This document shows, piece after piece, positions 48,677 to 57,166 of a DNA stretch of 64,000 bases. The DNA lies in NCBI GenBank assembly GCA_035286125.1, contig JAYKIS010000013.1:1-64000 (forward strand). Reading direction: 5' to 3'. Source of the DNA: VGJW01 sp035286125. Lineage in GTDB: Bacteria; Cyanobacteriota; Sericytochromatia; S15B-MN24; VGJW01. The notes beneath the pieces were generated by a model, which worked only from the letters and a program-made list of their open reading frames with translations, ran no database searches and was not told the DNA's origin. Both the position numbers and the translations under genes were made by a program. The stretch's first letter is position 1, and every line of letters starts with the position of its first letter.

Positions 48677-49174
48677 GTGCCCGCCGTGCTTGCTTTCGTG
48701 CTGCTGACGCACATCCTCGACACGCGTGTCTCCGTCGTCCTCGAGGCCCAGGGCAAGCCCGGGCGCCTCGTGCGCATCGCACCCGGTGCGCGTGTCGCCG
48801 ACCTGCTCCGCGGCCAGCGCACCTCCATACCTGCCGGCTGGCTCGTCGTGCCACCCTTGGCCACGGTCCTGGCCGATGGCATGACCGTCCGCCTGATGCG
48901 CCCCCAGCTACCCCGGCCTGCGGCACCCCCCCGACGTCCCGGGCGCCAGCGGCGCACCTCATCGCCCCCGCCTGCCTGGCCCCTTGACCTGAACCAGGCA
49001 GATGCCCGCGACCTGGACCGCCTGCCCGGGATCGGCCCCGGGCTTGCGAGGGCCATCCTCGACAGGCGGCGTGCCCGGGGGGGACGCCTTCGCGGACCGG
49101 GCGACCTCCTGGACCTGAAGGGCCTCGGTCCTCGTCGCCTCGAACGGATCGGGCCGCTTGTCTCGTACCGCTGA
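48677..49174 (+). CDS. comEA: ComEA-like helix-hairpin-helix DNA-binding protein
   Basis: 165-residue protein. The N-terminal hydrophobic helix AVLAFVLLTHILDTRVSVVL probably anchors it in the membrane. A middle beta region (GRLVRIAPGARVADLL) resembles SLBB-type domains of ComEA proteins. A Pro/Arg linker leads to helix-hairpin-helix LNQADARDLDRLPGIGPGLA and LLDLKGLGPRRLERIGPLV. ComEA binds incoming DNA in natural transformation. GTG 48677 follows AAGGAGG, a near-perfect ribosome site, and is preferred over ATG 48653. Overlaps comEC by 17 bases. Confidence 0.85.
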   Translation: MPAVLAFVLLTHILDTRVSVVLEAQGKPGRLVRIAPGARVADLLRGQRTSIPAGWLVVPPLATVLADGMTVRLMRPQLPRPAAPPRRPGRQRRTSSPPPAWPLDLNQADARDLDRLPGIGPGLARAILDRRRARGGRLRGPGDLLDLKGLGPRRLERIGPLVSYR

Positions 49175-51068
49175 TGCGGAGGTCCTCCGGACGCCCCAAC
49201 TGTTCGTGCTGCTCGGGTTGTGGGCGACTCTCGTCTGGCCTGCCGTCGGTGTCGTCGCAGGCCTTTTCGTCGCCACCTCGCTGCTGGTGGCGGCGACGCT
49301 CCTGCCCATGCGGCCGAGGGAGGTGGGCAAGGTCTCGTTGCTTGTCGCACTTGGCGTCCTGATTGGGCTTCTCGTGGCTCCGCGGCCCGATCCGCCTCTC
49401 CCACCGGGCCCCTGGGCGGGTCTCGTGCGGGTTCTGGAGGAGCCCCGGTTGCTGCCTTGGGGCCAGGTCTCGCTCGAAGCTCGCCAACTCGCCCCTCCGG
49501 GGGCGCGGATCCTTCTGGTCCTTTCGTGCGACCCGGGGGCGGGCATCTGGCCCGGACGCACCCTGCGTGTCGAGGGCCGCGTGAGCGCGCAGGCTGATCG
49601 TGGTCTGCCCCGGCTGGCCTGTCGTACGTGGTCGCTGCAAGGCCTGCCCCGAGCGTTGGATCCCGATTACATCCGTGCGTGCCTCGAGGCCAGGCTGGTC
49701 CGCGCGGCGACCCGTGCCATGCCGCCGCGCGAGGCGGGCTTCATGCGAAGCCTGCTCTTCGGTGCTGGCAACCCGGCCATGGCCGAGGGCGACATGCGTC
49801 GCTTCCGGGACCTGGGGTTGAGCCACATCCTGGCCGTGAGCGGCTTCCAGGTCTCCTTGCTCGTGGGCGTACTTGCCCGATTGCTTCGTCCGCTGGCTAC
49901 GGCCCCATGGCTCGCGGGCCTCTGTCTCGGATTCGGGACGTGGATCTATGCCGGCCTGTGCGGCTTTGATGCCGCCGTATCCCGGGCAGCCGCGATGGCC
50001 ACGGCCATGGTGCTGGCCAGGGCCACCGGACGATGGCCGGCCCCGGCCCCGGCCCTGCTGCTGGGCGTCATCGGCCTGCTCGTGGTGTCGCCCGGTCTCG
50101 CGACCTCGCTCGGCCTCGCCTTCAGCACGCTGGCGACATGGGGCATCCTGTCGGCACCCCCGAGCCCCGGCCGGCCACTGTCGTGGTGGTGGCCCGGCCT
50201 CTGGGCGCAGGTCTGGTGCCTGCCCTTGCAGTTGGCCGTCTTCGGGGCCGTGTCCCCGTGGGGGCTGCTGGCGGGGCCATTCCTGGACCTGGGCGTCACG
50301 ATGCTGACCCTCGGCGGCTTCCTGCGCTGCGTGCTGGGCATGGCGGGCCTGGACCCGTACGGCTTGACCGGCCTCGCACTGGGCTTTGCTGCCGGACTGG
50401 TCCTGCGGGTCCTCCAGCCCTTGTCCCAGTTGCCGGGTGCCCCTTGGGTACTGCCCCTCGCCTCGGGGCCGGGCTGCGCGATCGTGCTGGGCGGACTGAT
50501 GGGGGCTGCCGTCACCGGCCGCTTGCGGGCATGCGCCCTGCCGCTGGTGCTCTCGTTACCGTTGCTCGCCGCTTTGGCCCGTCCTACCGCGGCGCCTGTC
50601 GTGTTGCCGACAGTCTTGGCATCGCCCGGCAGCGGCACGGCCTGGCTCCTGCCGGGTGCCGCTGCCGAGCCCGTACTCTGGCTGTTGCCCCGCAGCCCGC
50701 GCGTTTCGGCTGGTCTCAGGCGCGCGGCCGTGCAGGCCTTGCAGGTACGAGGCTTGCGCGGTGTCTCCGTCGTGGTCCTGGGACGTCAGGTCCACCCGGG
50801 GCCGTGGCCTCTCCATCGCCTGCTCCGTCATGGCTCGGTTGGCCTCGGCAGCAAGGGACGGTTGCGCCGCGGACGCCGTGGCGTCGCTTGCCTACGCTGG
50901 TCGGGGGGATGGTTGGTCGTTGCCGATCGGACGTCCCGCCAGGCCGAGGCCGAGGCTTCGGCACGCTTGCCTGAGGGCAGGCGCATGGTCTGGTGGCGGG
51001 TCACGCGGGAACAACGGGGCACGGTGCTGCTGCGTTCCACCAAGGGAGACGTGGCCTTGTCGCCGTGA
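49158..51068 (+). CDS. comEC: ComEC/Rec2-family competence protein
   Basis: 636-residue membrane protein of the DNA-uptake channel. About nine or ten hydrophobic segments are visible. The competence-domain signature is LGLSHILAVSGFQVSLLVGV at about residues 219-238, then FDAAVSRAAAMATAMVLARA. The C-terminal 150 residues (from about residue 490) have no HxHxDH metal motif of the metallo-beta-lactamase domain seen in many ComEC proteins, so that domain is missing or degraded. Start TTG 49158 is the best available, in an overlap with comEA. Together they suggest natural competence, though pilin genes are outside the window. Confidence 0.85.
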   Translation: MSRTADAEVLRTPQLFVLLGLWATLVWPAVGVVAGLFVATSLLVAATLLPMRPREVGKVSLLVALGVLIGLLVAPRPDPPLPPGPWAGLVRVLEEPRLLPWGQVSLEARQLAPPGARILLVLSCDPGAGIWPGRTLRVEGRVSAQADRGLPRLACRTWSLQGLPRALDPDYIRACLEARLVRAATRAMPPREAGFMRSLLFGAGNPAMAEGDMRRFRDLGLSHILAVSGFQVSLLVGVLARLLRPLATAPWLAGLCLGFGTWIYAGLCGFDAAVSRAAAMATAMVLARATGRWPAPAPALLLGVIGLLVVSPGLATSLGLAFSTLATWGILSAPPSPGRPLSWWWPGLWAQVWCLPLQLAVFGAVSPWGLLAGPFLDLGVTMLTLGGFLRCVLGMAGLDPYGLTGLALGFAAGLVLRVLQPLSQLPGAPWVLPLASGPGCAIVLGGLMGAAVTGRLRACALPLVLSLPLLAALARPTAAPVVLPTVLASPGSGTAWLLPGAAAEPVLWLLPRSPRVSAGLRRAAVQALQVRGLRGVSVVVLGRQVHPGPWPLHRLLRHGSVGLGSKGRLRRGRRGVACLRWSGGWLVVADRTSRQAEAEASARLPEGRRMVWWRVTREQRGTVLLRSTKGDVALSP

Positions 51069-51097
51069 GCGTACGGTTGCTTGCCCGGGCCCGGGTG

Positions 51098-52783
51098 TCA
51101 GCGCCTCGGGCGCCTGCGGCCCACGTCGAAGACGCCCTCGGGGGGCAGCAGGCTCAGCGTCAGGCCGATCGCTGCCACCGGTCGCGTGCTGTCCGCCGGG
51201 GGCAGCGTGCGCCGGACGACTCCCTGGCCGTCGATGAACCATGCCTGCCCCGTGCCCATCACCTGGACCTGATCATGGTCGAGGCGCAGGCTGGACCCCG
51301 GGGAAAGCCCCAGGCCCAGAAGGCCCTCGCCCTTCAGGACCCCATGCGTCAGGCGCTCCAGCGGGGCCGCTTCGGGCATGTCGCCTTCGGCCACCATGCC
51401 ACGCACGAGCCGCATGCCTTCGTCGACGCGGAGCGGTTCGCGGCCGGGCACGCCCTGGACACACCAGTCTCCCAGGCTGCGCAGGCCCGGACCGCTGGCT
51501 GCGAGGGGCAGGCGCTCCCCGTACTGCTGGATCAGCGCACGAAGGCGACCGCCATCCTGCAGGGCGCGCTTGAGAATGCTGGCCGAGCCGTCGTCGGCAA
51601 GGAACAGCCCCGTGGCTCGCGTCAGTTCCCGGGACAGGGTCGCCTCGGTCATCAGGTCAGCGACCAGCACGTTCACCTTGCGGGCTCCGGCGAGGAGCAG
51701 GTGCTCCTTCCAGTGCTCGGCAACGGGGGCCTCGGAGCGGCCTGCGAGCAGCAGGATGCTCGCCTGCGTGCCTCCGGCGTCGCGCACGAAACCGGCGAGG
51801 CCGGGCAAGCGGCCCGAGGTCGGGGGCATCCCCAGCAGCGTGACAGGTTGTCCCGAAGCACCAATCCTGCGGGCCTCGCGGGCGGAACCGCCAAAGCCCA
51901 GAAAGCCGCCGCCCGTCCCCGGGGCCGCGACGGCAGCCGCGAGCCCACGGGGTTCTTCGGACCACTTCAGCGACTCGCCACCGATCAGGCGATGCCAGCG
52001 AAAGGGCCCAAGCGCCGTCCAGCGTCCCTGCGCCGCGATCGGCGGATAAGCCTCGGCCGGCCGCAGCATGTGGACGGCGCCCGTGCCGTGGACCGTCAGG
52101 GCCTGACCGTCGAGACGTGCCATCGTCTGCTCGTCGATGCCGAGGCCCTGGCGGTCCGCTCCTCGCGCCAAGCCCACCACCAGGCGTCCCAGCCGGTTCT
52201 TCTGCGTGAGGTGCGTGTCTACAAGCCAGTCGGGCAACTGGTCGAGGCCGGGCTTGGTCTCGAAGGCCGCCTGGCCGTCGAGCGCCTCGGTCGAGCTGCC
52301 GCCCGCCAGCATCCGGCTGCCCCAGGCCATGGCGCCGCCGCTCGTCCCCATCAGGACCTGCCCACGTCTCCAGGACGCGGCGAGCGCGCCTTGCAAGGGG
52401 GTCTCCGACAGGACCTCGCGCAGGCGGTTCTGATCACCACCCGTCAGGAAGACCAGGTCGGCCGCCGCCAGCGTGCGGACCAGGCCGGGTTTGGCTGCAT
52501 CGCCACGCTGTCGGATGGGCAGAGTCTCGCAGACAACGCCCAGATCGCGGAAGACCTTCTCGTAGGCGAGAGCCGCCGTCTCCGGCCGCGCCGACGCCAT
52601 CGGCAACAGCACGACGCGGGTCGCCGTGCCTGCAGCCTGGTTGAGGCCCTCGGCCAGCAGGGCCTCGGGGTCCGGGCCCCCGCCCAGGAAGATGGCCTTG
52701 CCGGGCAGCGGTACCGGGTCCTGAGCGAGGGCCGGACGCGCCAGCATGAGCATGCCCAGCGTGCAGGTGAGGAAGCGTCGCAT
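51098..52783 (-). CDS. Exported two-domain peptidase S51 (cyanophycinase-like) protein
   Basis: 561-residue secreted protein with signal peptide LTCTLGMLMLARPALAQ. The N-terminal S51 domain shows LVFLTGGDQNRLREVLSETP, the nucleophile elbow MGTSGGAMAWG with Ser148, and VDTHLTQKNRLGRLVVGLA with His191. The C-terminal half repeats the same layout: ATGLFLADDGSASILKRALQ, LPLAASGPGLRSLGDW with Ser430, and ERLTHGVLKGEGLLGLGLSP, then VQVMGTGQAWFIDG against VHGTGAVHM. It is thus an internal duplication with both Ser and His kept. Cyanophycinase cleaves the storage polymer cyanophycin; an exported form could use polymer from other cells. Substrate unproven. Confidence 0.75.
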   Translation of the reverse strand: MRRFLTCTLGMLMLARPALAQDPVPLPGKAIFLGGGPDPEALLAEGLNQAAGTATRVVLLPMASARPETAALAYEKVFRDLGVVCETLPIRQRGDAAKPGLVRTLAAADLVFLTGGDQNRLREVLSETPLQGALAASWRRGQVLMGTSGGAMAWGSRMLAGGSSTEALDGQAAFETKPGLDQLPDWLVDTHLTQKNRLGRLVVGLARGADRQGLGIDEQTMARLDGQALTVHGTGAVHMLRPAEAYPPIAAQGRWTALGPFRWHRLIGGESLKWSEEPRGLAAAVAAPGTGGGFLGFGGSAREARRIGASGQPVTLLGMPPTSGRLPGLAGFVRDAGGTQASILLLAGRSEAPVAEHWKEHLLLAGARKVNVLVADLMTEATLSRELTRATGLFLADDGSASILKRALQDGGRLRALIQQYGERLPLAASGPGLRSLGDWCVQGVPGREPLRVDEGMRLVRGMVAEGDMPEAAPLERLTHGVLKGEGLLGLGLSPGSSLRLDHDQVQVMGTGQAWFIDGQGVVRRTLPPADSTRPVAAIGLTLSLLPPEGVFDVGRRRPRR

Positions 52784-52863
52784 GGTGTCCAGAATGCCAT
52801 GGCTCGTTGTCGCCCTCTGTGCGACGTGCCACCCCGGGTAGGATGATGCGGGGGGATACGCTG

Positions 52864-54348
52864 ATGAAGGAAGGCCTGATCCTGGCCATCGATCAGGGCA
52901 CGACGGGCTCGACAGCCCTGTTGTTCGATCATCAGGGCCGCGAGCGGGGGCGGGGCTATCGAGAGATTACCCAGCATTATCCGCAGCCCGGCTGGGTCGA
53001 GCATGACCCCGTCGAGATCCTCGAGCGGACCCGTGAGGCCGTGGCCGATGCGCTGGCGGCCGCCGGCGGCCAGGCACCCGTCGCCGTCGGCCTGACGAAC
53101 CAGCGCGAGTCCGTCGTCGTGTGGGAGCGGGCGACCGGCCAGCCGATCCATCGCGCCATCGTCTGGCAGTGCCGCCGAACGGCCGACGCCTGCGCCAAGT
53201 TGCGCGAGGGCGGCCACGAAGAGACGATCCGCCAGGCGACAGGCTTGGTCCTCGACCCGTACTTCTCGGGGACCAAGCTCGCCTGGATCCTGGACCAGGT
53301 GCCGGGTGCCAGAGTCCGGGCAGAGGCCGGCGAACTGGCCGCGGGCACCATTGATTCGTGGCTGATCTGGCATCTGACGGGCGGAACCGTGCATGCCACC
53401 GATCCGTCCAATGCCAGTCGCACGATGCTCTACGACCTGCACGCAGGGGACTGGTCGGACGACCTTTGCGGTCGCTTGCGTGTCCCGAGGGCGGTCCTGC
53501 CGGGGCTCGTGCCCAGCAGCGGACCCATCGGCCGGACCGTGGCGTGGGGTGCCTTGCCCGCGGGTGTGCCGCTGACCGGGTGTGCCGGCGACCAGCAGGC
53601 GGCGCTCTTCGGGCAGGGCTGCCTCAACGTCGGGGAGGCCAAGAATACCTACGGCACCGGGTGTTTCCTGCTCGTGCATGCCGGGGACCAACCCGTGGTG
53701 CCGGGCGAGGGCCTGCTCGGTACTGTCGCCTGGCAACTGGGTACCCGGCGTTCCTTTGCCGTGGAAGGCAGCGTGTTTGTCGGCGGAGCGGCCGTGCAGT
53801 GGCTGCGGGATGGCCTGGGCCTGATTGCCGCGGCCCACGAGAGCGAGTTGCTCGCACGCAGCGTTCCGGACAGCGGCGGCGTGGTCATGGTGCCGGCCTT
53901 CACAGGTCTGGGAGCGCCCTACTGGGATGCCGATGCCCGGGGGGCGCTGCTGGGCCTGACGCGCGGGACGACGCGGGCCCATGTGGTTCGGGCCACCCTC
54001 GAGGCCATCGCCCACCAGGTCACGGACCTGCTTGAGGCCATGGCCCCCTCGGTGCCCGGAGGCCTGGGCAACCTGCGCGTGGACGGTGGAGCTGCGGCAA
54101 ATGACCTGCTGATGGAGTTGCAGGCCGACTTCAGCGGCCAGGCCATCGTGCGGGGTGACAAGGTCGAGGCGACGGCGCGTGGCGCGGCGTTGCTGGCGGG
54201 TCTGGGGTCGGGTTTCTGGGAGCATCCCGGGGAGCTGCCGCGCCCCCTCGAGGAGCAGGTCTTCCTGCCGAAGATGGCCGCGGATGACCGGACGGCCTCC
54301 CGGGCACGCTGGGGACGTGCCGTGGACCGCGTCAGGGGGCCGTTGTAG
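52864..54348 (+). CDS. glpK: Glycerol kinase
   Basis: 494-residue FGGY-family kinase that phosphorylates glycerol to sn-glycerol-3-phosphate for lipid synthesis or breakdown. Motifs: ILAIDQGTTGSTALLFDHQG at the N-terminus, QHYPQPGWVEHDPVEILE, GLTNQRESVVVWERATGQPI, IVWQCRRTADACAKL, GTIDSWLIWHLTGG, TGCAGDQQAALFGQGC, and KNTYGTGCFLLVHAG, then LRVDGGAAANDLLMELQAD. Start ATG 52864, divergent from the S51 gene with 80 bases between. No glpF or glpD is nearby. Confidence 0.96.
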   Translation: MKEGLILAIDQGTTGSTALLFDHQGRERGRGYREITQHYPQPGWVEHDPVEILERTREAVADALAAAGGQAPVAVGLTNQRESVVVWERATGQPIHRAIVWQCRRTADACAKLREGGHEETIRQATGLVLDPYFSGTKLAWILDQVPGARVRAEAGELAAGTIDSWLIWHLTGGTVHATDPSNASRTMLYDLHAGDWSDDLCGRLRVPRAVLPGLVPSSGPIGRTVAWGALPAGVPLTGCAGDQQAALFGQGCLNVGEAKNTYGTGCFLLVHAGDQPVVPGEGLLGTVAWQLGTRRSFAVEGSVFVGGAAVQWLRDGLGLIAAAHESELLARSVPDSGGVVMVPAFTGLGAPYWDADARGALLGLTRGTTRAHVVRATLEAIAHQVTDLLEAMAPSVPGGLGNLRVDGGAAANDLLMELQADFSGQAIVRGDKVEATARGAALLAGLGSGFWEHPGELPRPLEEQVFLPKMAADDRTASRARWGRAVDRVRGPL

Positions 54349-54351
54349 GCC

Positions 54352-55713
54352 TCAGGCCCAGACCCTGCCGCCCTGGGGATTCAAGGCGCGTGCGACGATC
54401 TGGCACAGGTCCGAAACGACAGCCTGCACCAGGGCCTCGTCCCGGCCTTCGGCCATGACCCGGATCAGCGGTTCGGTGCCGCTGGCCCGCACCAGCAGGC
54501 GGCCCTGCCCGTGCAGGCGCTCCTCGGCGGCGCGAATCGCTTCCCGGATGTCCGGATGGGTTTCCCAGCCCTTGACCGAAGGCACCCGGACGTTGCGCAG
54601 CAACTGCGGGTGGATGGTCAGCAGGCCGCGCGCCGCACTGGCCGGTCCGTCCAGGGCGGAAAGCGCCTCGAGCAGGCGCAGGGCCGTAATCAAGCCGTCG
54701 CCTGTCGTGTTGGCCGACAGATCGATGATGTGCCCGCTTTGCTCGCCACCCAACCCGAGGCCCCGGGCGCGCATCTCCTCGAGCACGTAGCGGTCCCCGA
54801 CCTTGGCCCGGACCAGTTCGCCTCCGAGCGCGCCCACGGCCTCCTCCAGACCCAGGTTGCTCATGACCGTGGCCACCAGATCCGCTCGATCCCAGCGGCC
54901 TGAGGCCAGGCCCTGCCGCAGGCAGAGCAGCATGAGCAGGTCGCCGTCGAGCGGGGCGCCATCCTCGGCCACCGCCAGGCAACGGTCGGCATCGCCGTCG
55001 AAGGCCAGGCCCAGACGGGCACCATGCCTTACCACCGCTTCGGTCAGCGGACCGAGGTGCGTCGAGCCGCAGCCCGCGTTGATATTGTCGCCGTCAGGGG
55101 TGTCCCCCAGCGTGATGACCGTGGCTCCCAGCCGCTGCAGGACACGCTGGGCCAGACCTGAAGCCGCACCATTCGCCGTATCCGCAACCACGGTCCAGCC
55201 CGCGAGGCCGGCAGGCAGTAGACTTGCCAGGTGGTCCTCATAGGCCCCGATGGCGCGGGTATCGTGGGTGACGGTGCCGATAGCCGCCCCGGTCGCACCG
55301 GCCAGTTCGTGGGCCCGGTCAATCAGGTCCTCGATGGCGGCTTCGGTCGCGTCCGGCAGCTTGAAGCCGTCGCCCGAGAAGATCTTGAGCCCGTTGTCGG
55401 GTGCCGCGTTGTGGCTGGCCGAGATCATCACGGCCGCAGCGGCGCCTTCCCGGCGTGCCAGCCAGGCTACTGCAGGCGTGGGCAGGACGCCCAGCAAGCG
55501 GACGTCCGCGCCACCGGCCGTGAGGCCTGCCGCAAGGGCCGCCTCGAGCATGGGGCCCGACCGCCGGGTGTCCCGGCCGACCATCACGAAGGGGCGCGTG
55601 TCGCCTTCGGTCAGGCGCTGGGCCAGCGCCCGGCCCAGCCTCAACGCCAGGTCCGCCGTCAGGTCGCGACCGGCAAGGCCGCGGATTCCGTCGGTGCCGA
55701 AGTACCTACCCAA
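54352..55713 (-). CDS. glmM: Phosphoglucosamine mutase
   Basis: 453-residue enzyme that converts glucosamine-6-phosphate to glucosamine-1-phosphate for UDP-GlcNAc, peptidoglycan and polysaccharide. Starts MGRYFGTDGIRG, then catalytic phosphoserine block MISASHNAAPDNGLKIF with Ser100, metal loop GLAFDGDADRCLAV, GGEQSGHII and phosphate-binding VRASGTEPLIRV. TTG 55713 is chosen because GGGAGG lies seven bases upstream and the product then begins exactly like relatives. ATG 55734 would add seven residues. Last gene of the long leftward operon, overlapping galE by 8 bases. Confidence 0.95.
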   Translation of the reverse strand: MGRYFGTDGIRGLAGRDLTADLALRLGRALAQRLTEGDTRPFVMVGRDTRRSGPMLEAALAAGLTAGGADVRLLGVLPTPAVAWLARREGAAAAVMISASHNAAPDNGLKIFSGDGFKLPDATEAAIEDLIDRAHELAGATGAAIGTVTHDTRAIGAYEDHLASLLPAGLAGWTVVADTANGAASGLAQRVLQRLGATVITLGDTPDGDNINAGCGSTHLGPLTEAVVRHGARLGLAFDGDADRCLAVAEDGAPLDGDLLMLLCLRQGLASGRWDRADLVATVMSNLGLEEAVGALGGELVRAKVGDRYVLEEMRARGLGLGGEQSGHIIDLSANTTGDGLITALRLLEALSALDGPASAARGLLTIHPQLLRNVRVPSVKGWETHPDIREAIRAAEERLHGQGRLLVRASGTEPLIRVMAEGRDEALVQAVVSDLCQIVARALNPQGGRVWA

Positions 55714-56701
55714 GGACGGCCTCCCGGGCCGCATGGCCCTCGGTATGCCAACGCCAGGCGGTGGCCACGATGTCGCGCAGGGCAGGGAACGTCGGCTTCC
55801 ACCCCAGCTCGGCCTGCGCCCGGTCGGACTTGCCGATCAGGATGCCCGGGTCGCCGGGTCGCCGGGGTGCCCACGTGAAGGGAACCGTGCGTCCCGAAAC
55901 CTCCTCGACGGTCCGGATGACCTCGCGGTTGCTGTAGCCCGCGCCGTTGCCCAGATTGTAGGCCGCGCTCGCCCCGCCGGCACGGAGGCGATCGAGCCCG
56001 AGCAGGTGAGCGTCGGCCAGGTCCGAGACGTGGATGTAGTCCCGGATGCACGTACCGTCGGGGGTGTCGTAGTCGTCCCCGAAGACCTTGAGGTCACCCT
56101 TGCCGTGCGCCGCCCGGATGACGAGGGGAATAAGGTGCGTCTCGGGATCGTGAGCCTCGCCCAAGGTCCCGTCGGGATGGGCGCCGGCGGCATTGAAGTA
56201 GCGGAAGACCACCGAGCGCAGGCCATGGGCGACCTCGAAATCGGCCAGCATGCGCTCGACCATCAGCTTGGACCAACCGTAGGGATTGATGGGCCACTGG
56301 GGGTGCTCTTCGGGGATGGGCACCTGTTGCGGCACGCCATAGGTGGCCGCTGTCGAGGAGAAGATGAAGCGGCCGACGCCGGCCCGGACCATCTCCTCGA
56401 TGAGCGTGAGCGTCGCCGAGACATTGTTCCGGTAGTACCGGCCCGGGTCGCGTGTACTCTCGCTGACGACGATAAGGCCGGCGAAGTGCATGACGGCCTC
56501 GATGTCATGGTCCGCGAACAGGCGGCGCAGCAGGTCGGCATCGCCCAGGTCCCCACGGACCAGGCGTTCCCCGGGCACGGCCCATGCGTGGCCATACGAG
56601 AGGTCGTCCAGCACCAGCGGGTCGTCCCCGCGGTCGATGAGCGCCCGGACCACATGGCTGCCGATGTACCCGGCACCACCGACGACGAGGACCCGTCCCA
56701 T
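55706..56701 (-). CDS. galE: UDP-glucose 4-epimerase
   Basis: 331-residue extended SDR that interconverts UDP-glucose and UDP-galactose. NAD loop VLVVGGAGYIGSHVVRAL, HFAGLIVVSESTRDP, catalytic IFSSTAATYGVP, YGWSKLMVERM with YxxxK, RYFNAAGAHPDGTLGEAHDP (the GalE-specific stretch), and YDTPDGTCIRDYIHVSDLAD. ATG 56701 shares bases with the EamA-type gene stop (TGATG). Supplies UDP-galactose to the polysaccharide operon. Confidence 0.95.
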   Translation of the reverse strand: MGRVLVVGGAGYIGSHVVRALIDRGDDPLVLDDLSYGHAWAVPGERLVRGDLGDADLLRRLFADHDIEAVMHFAGLIVVSESTRDPGRYYRNNVSATLTLIEEMVRAGVGRFIFSSTAATYGVPQQVPIPEEHPQWPINPYGWSKLMVERMLADFEVAHGLRSVVFRYFNAAGAHPDGTLGEAHDPETHLIPLVIRAAHGKGDLKVFGDDYDTPDGTCIRDYIHVSDLADAHLLGLDRLRAGGASAAYNLGNGAGYSNREVIRTVEEVSGRTVPFTWAPRRPGDPGILIGKSDRAQAELGWKPTFPALRDIVATAWRWHTEGHAAREAVLG

Positions 56702-57141
56702 CAGCGTCCCTCCCCTGCAACGGCCGCGGCCGGGACGACCGGTGCGACGGCACCGGCCTGGCCGTCGTCGCTCGTGCGGCTGACGAGCGCGGCACCCGTG
56801 ACGATCAGCAGGGCCCCCACCCAGCGCTGGACGCTGACGTGTTCGTTCAGGATGAACCGGCTGACCAGCAGCACCAGCACGTAGGAGAGGCCCAGCATCG
56901 GATACGCGAAGCTCAGCGGGACCCGGGAAAGCACGACGATCCAGACGACGGCACCCAGGCCGTACAGACCGATGCCGGCCACGATGTAGGGGTTGCTGAC
57001 GACCCGCTGCAGCAGGCCCCAGCCGCCGGAAACGGCTTGTCCGTCGATGCGTCCCAGCAGGCCCGTGCCGTATTTCAGCGACAACTGGCCGCCCACGCTG
57101 ATGACGATGGCGAGCAGGATCAGGATCAGGGACTTGGTCAT
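56701..57141 (-). CDS. Small EamA/SMR-type membrane transporter, ArnE-like
   Basis: 146-residue protein with four membrane segments: LILILLAIVISVGGQLSLKY, NPYIVAGIGLYGLGAVVWIV, LSFAYPMLGLSYVLVLLVSR and WVGALLIVTGAALVSR. The repeat SYxLV/PLSFAYPMLGLSY is typical of the small EamA transporters related to ArnE, which flip lipid-linked sugars across the membrane. In this cluster it is a good candidate for a small flippase. Also compatible with a general small multidrug transporter. ATG 57141; overlaps galE start. Confidence 0.75.
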   Translation of the reverse strand: MTKSLILILLAIVISVGGQLSLKYGTGLLGRIDGQAVSGGWGLLQRVVSNPYIVAGIGLYGLGAVVWIVVLSRVPLSFAYPMLGLSYVLVLLVSRFILNEHVSVQRWVGALLIVTGAALVSRTSDDGQAGAVAPVVPAAAVAGEGR

Positions 57142-57166
57142 CGATGGCCCGGGACGTAGGGGGGTG

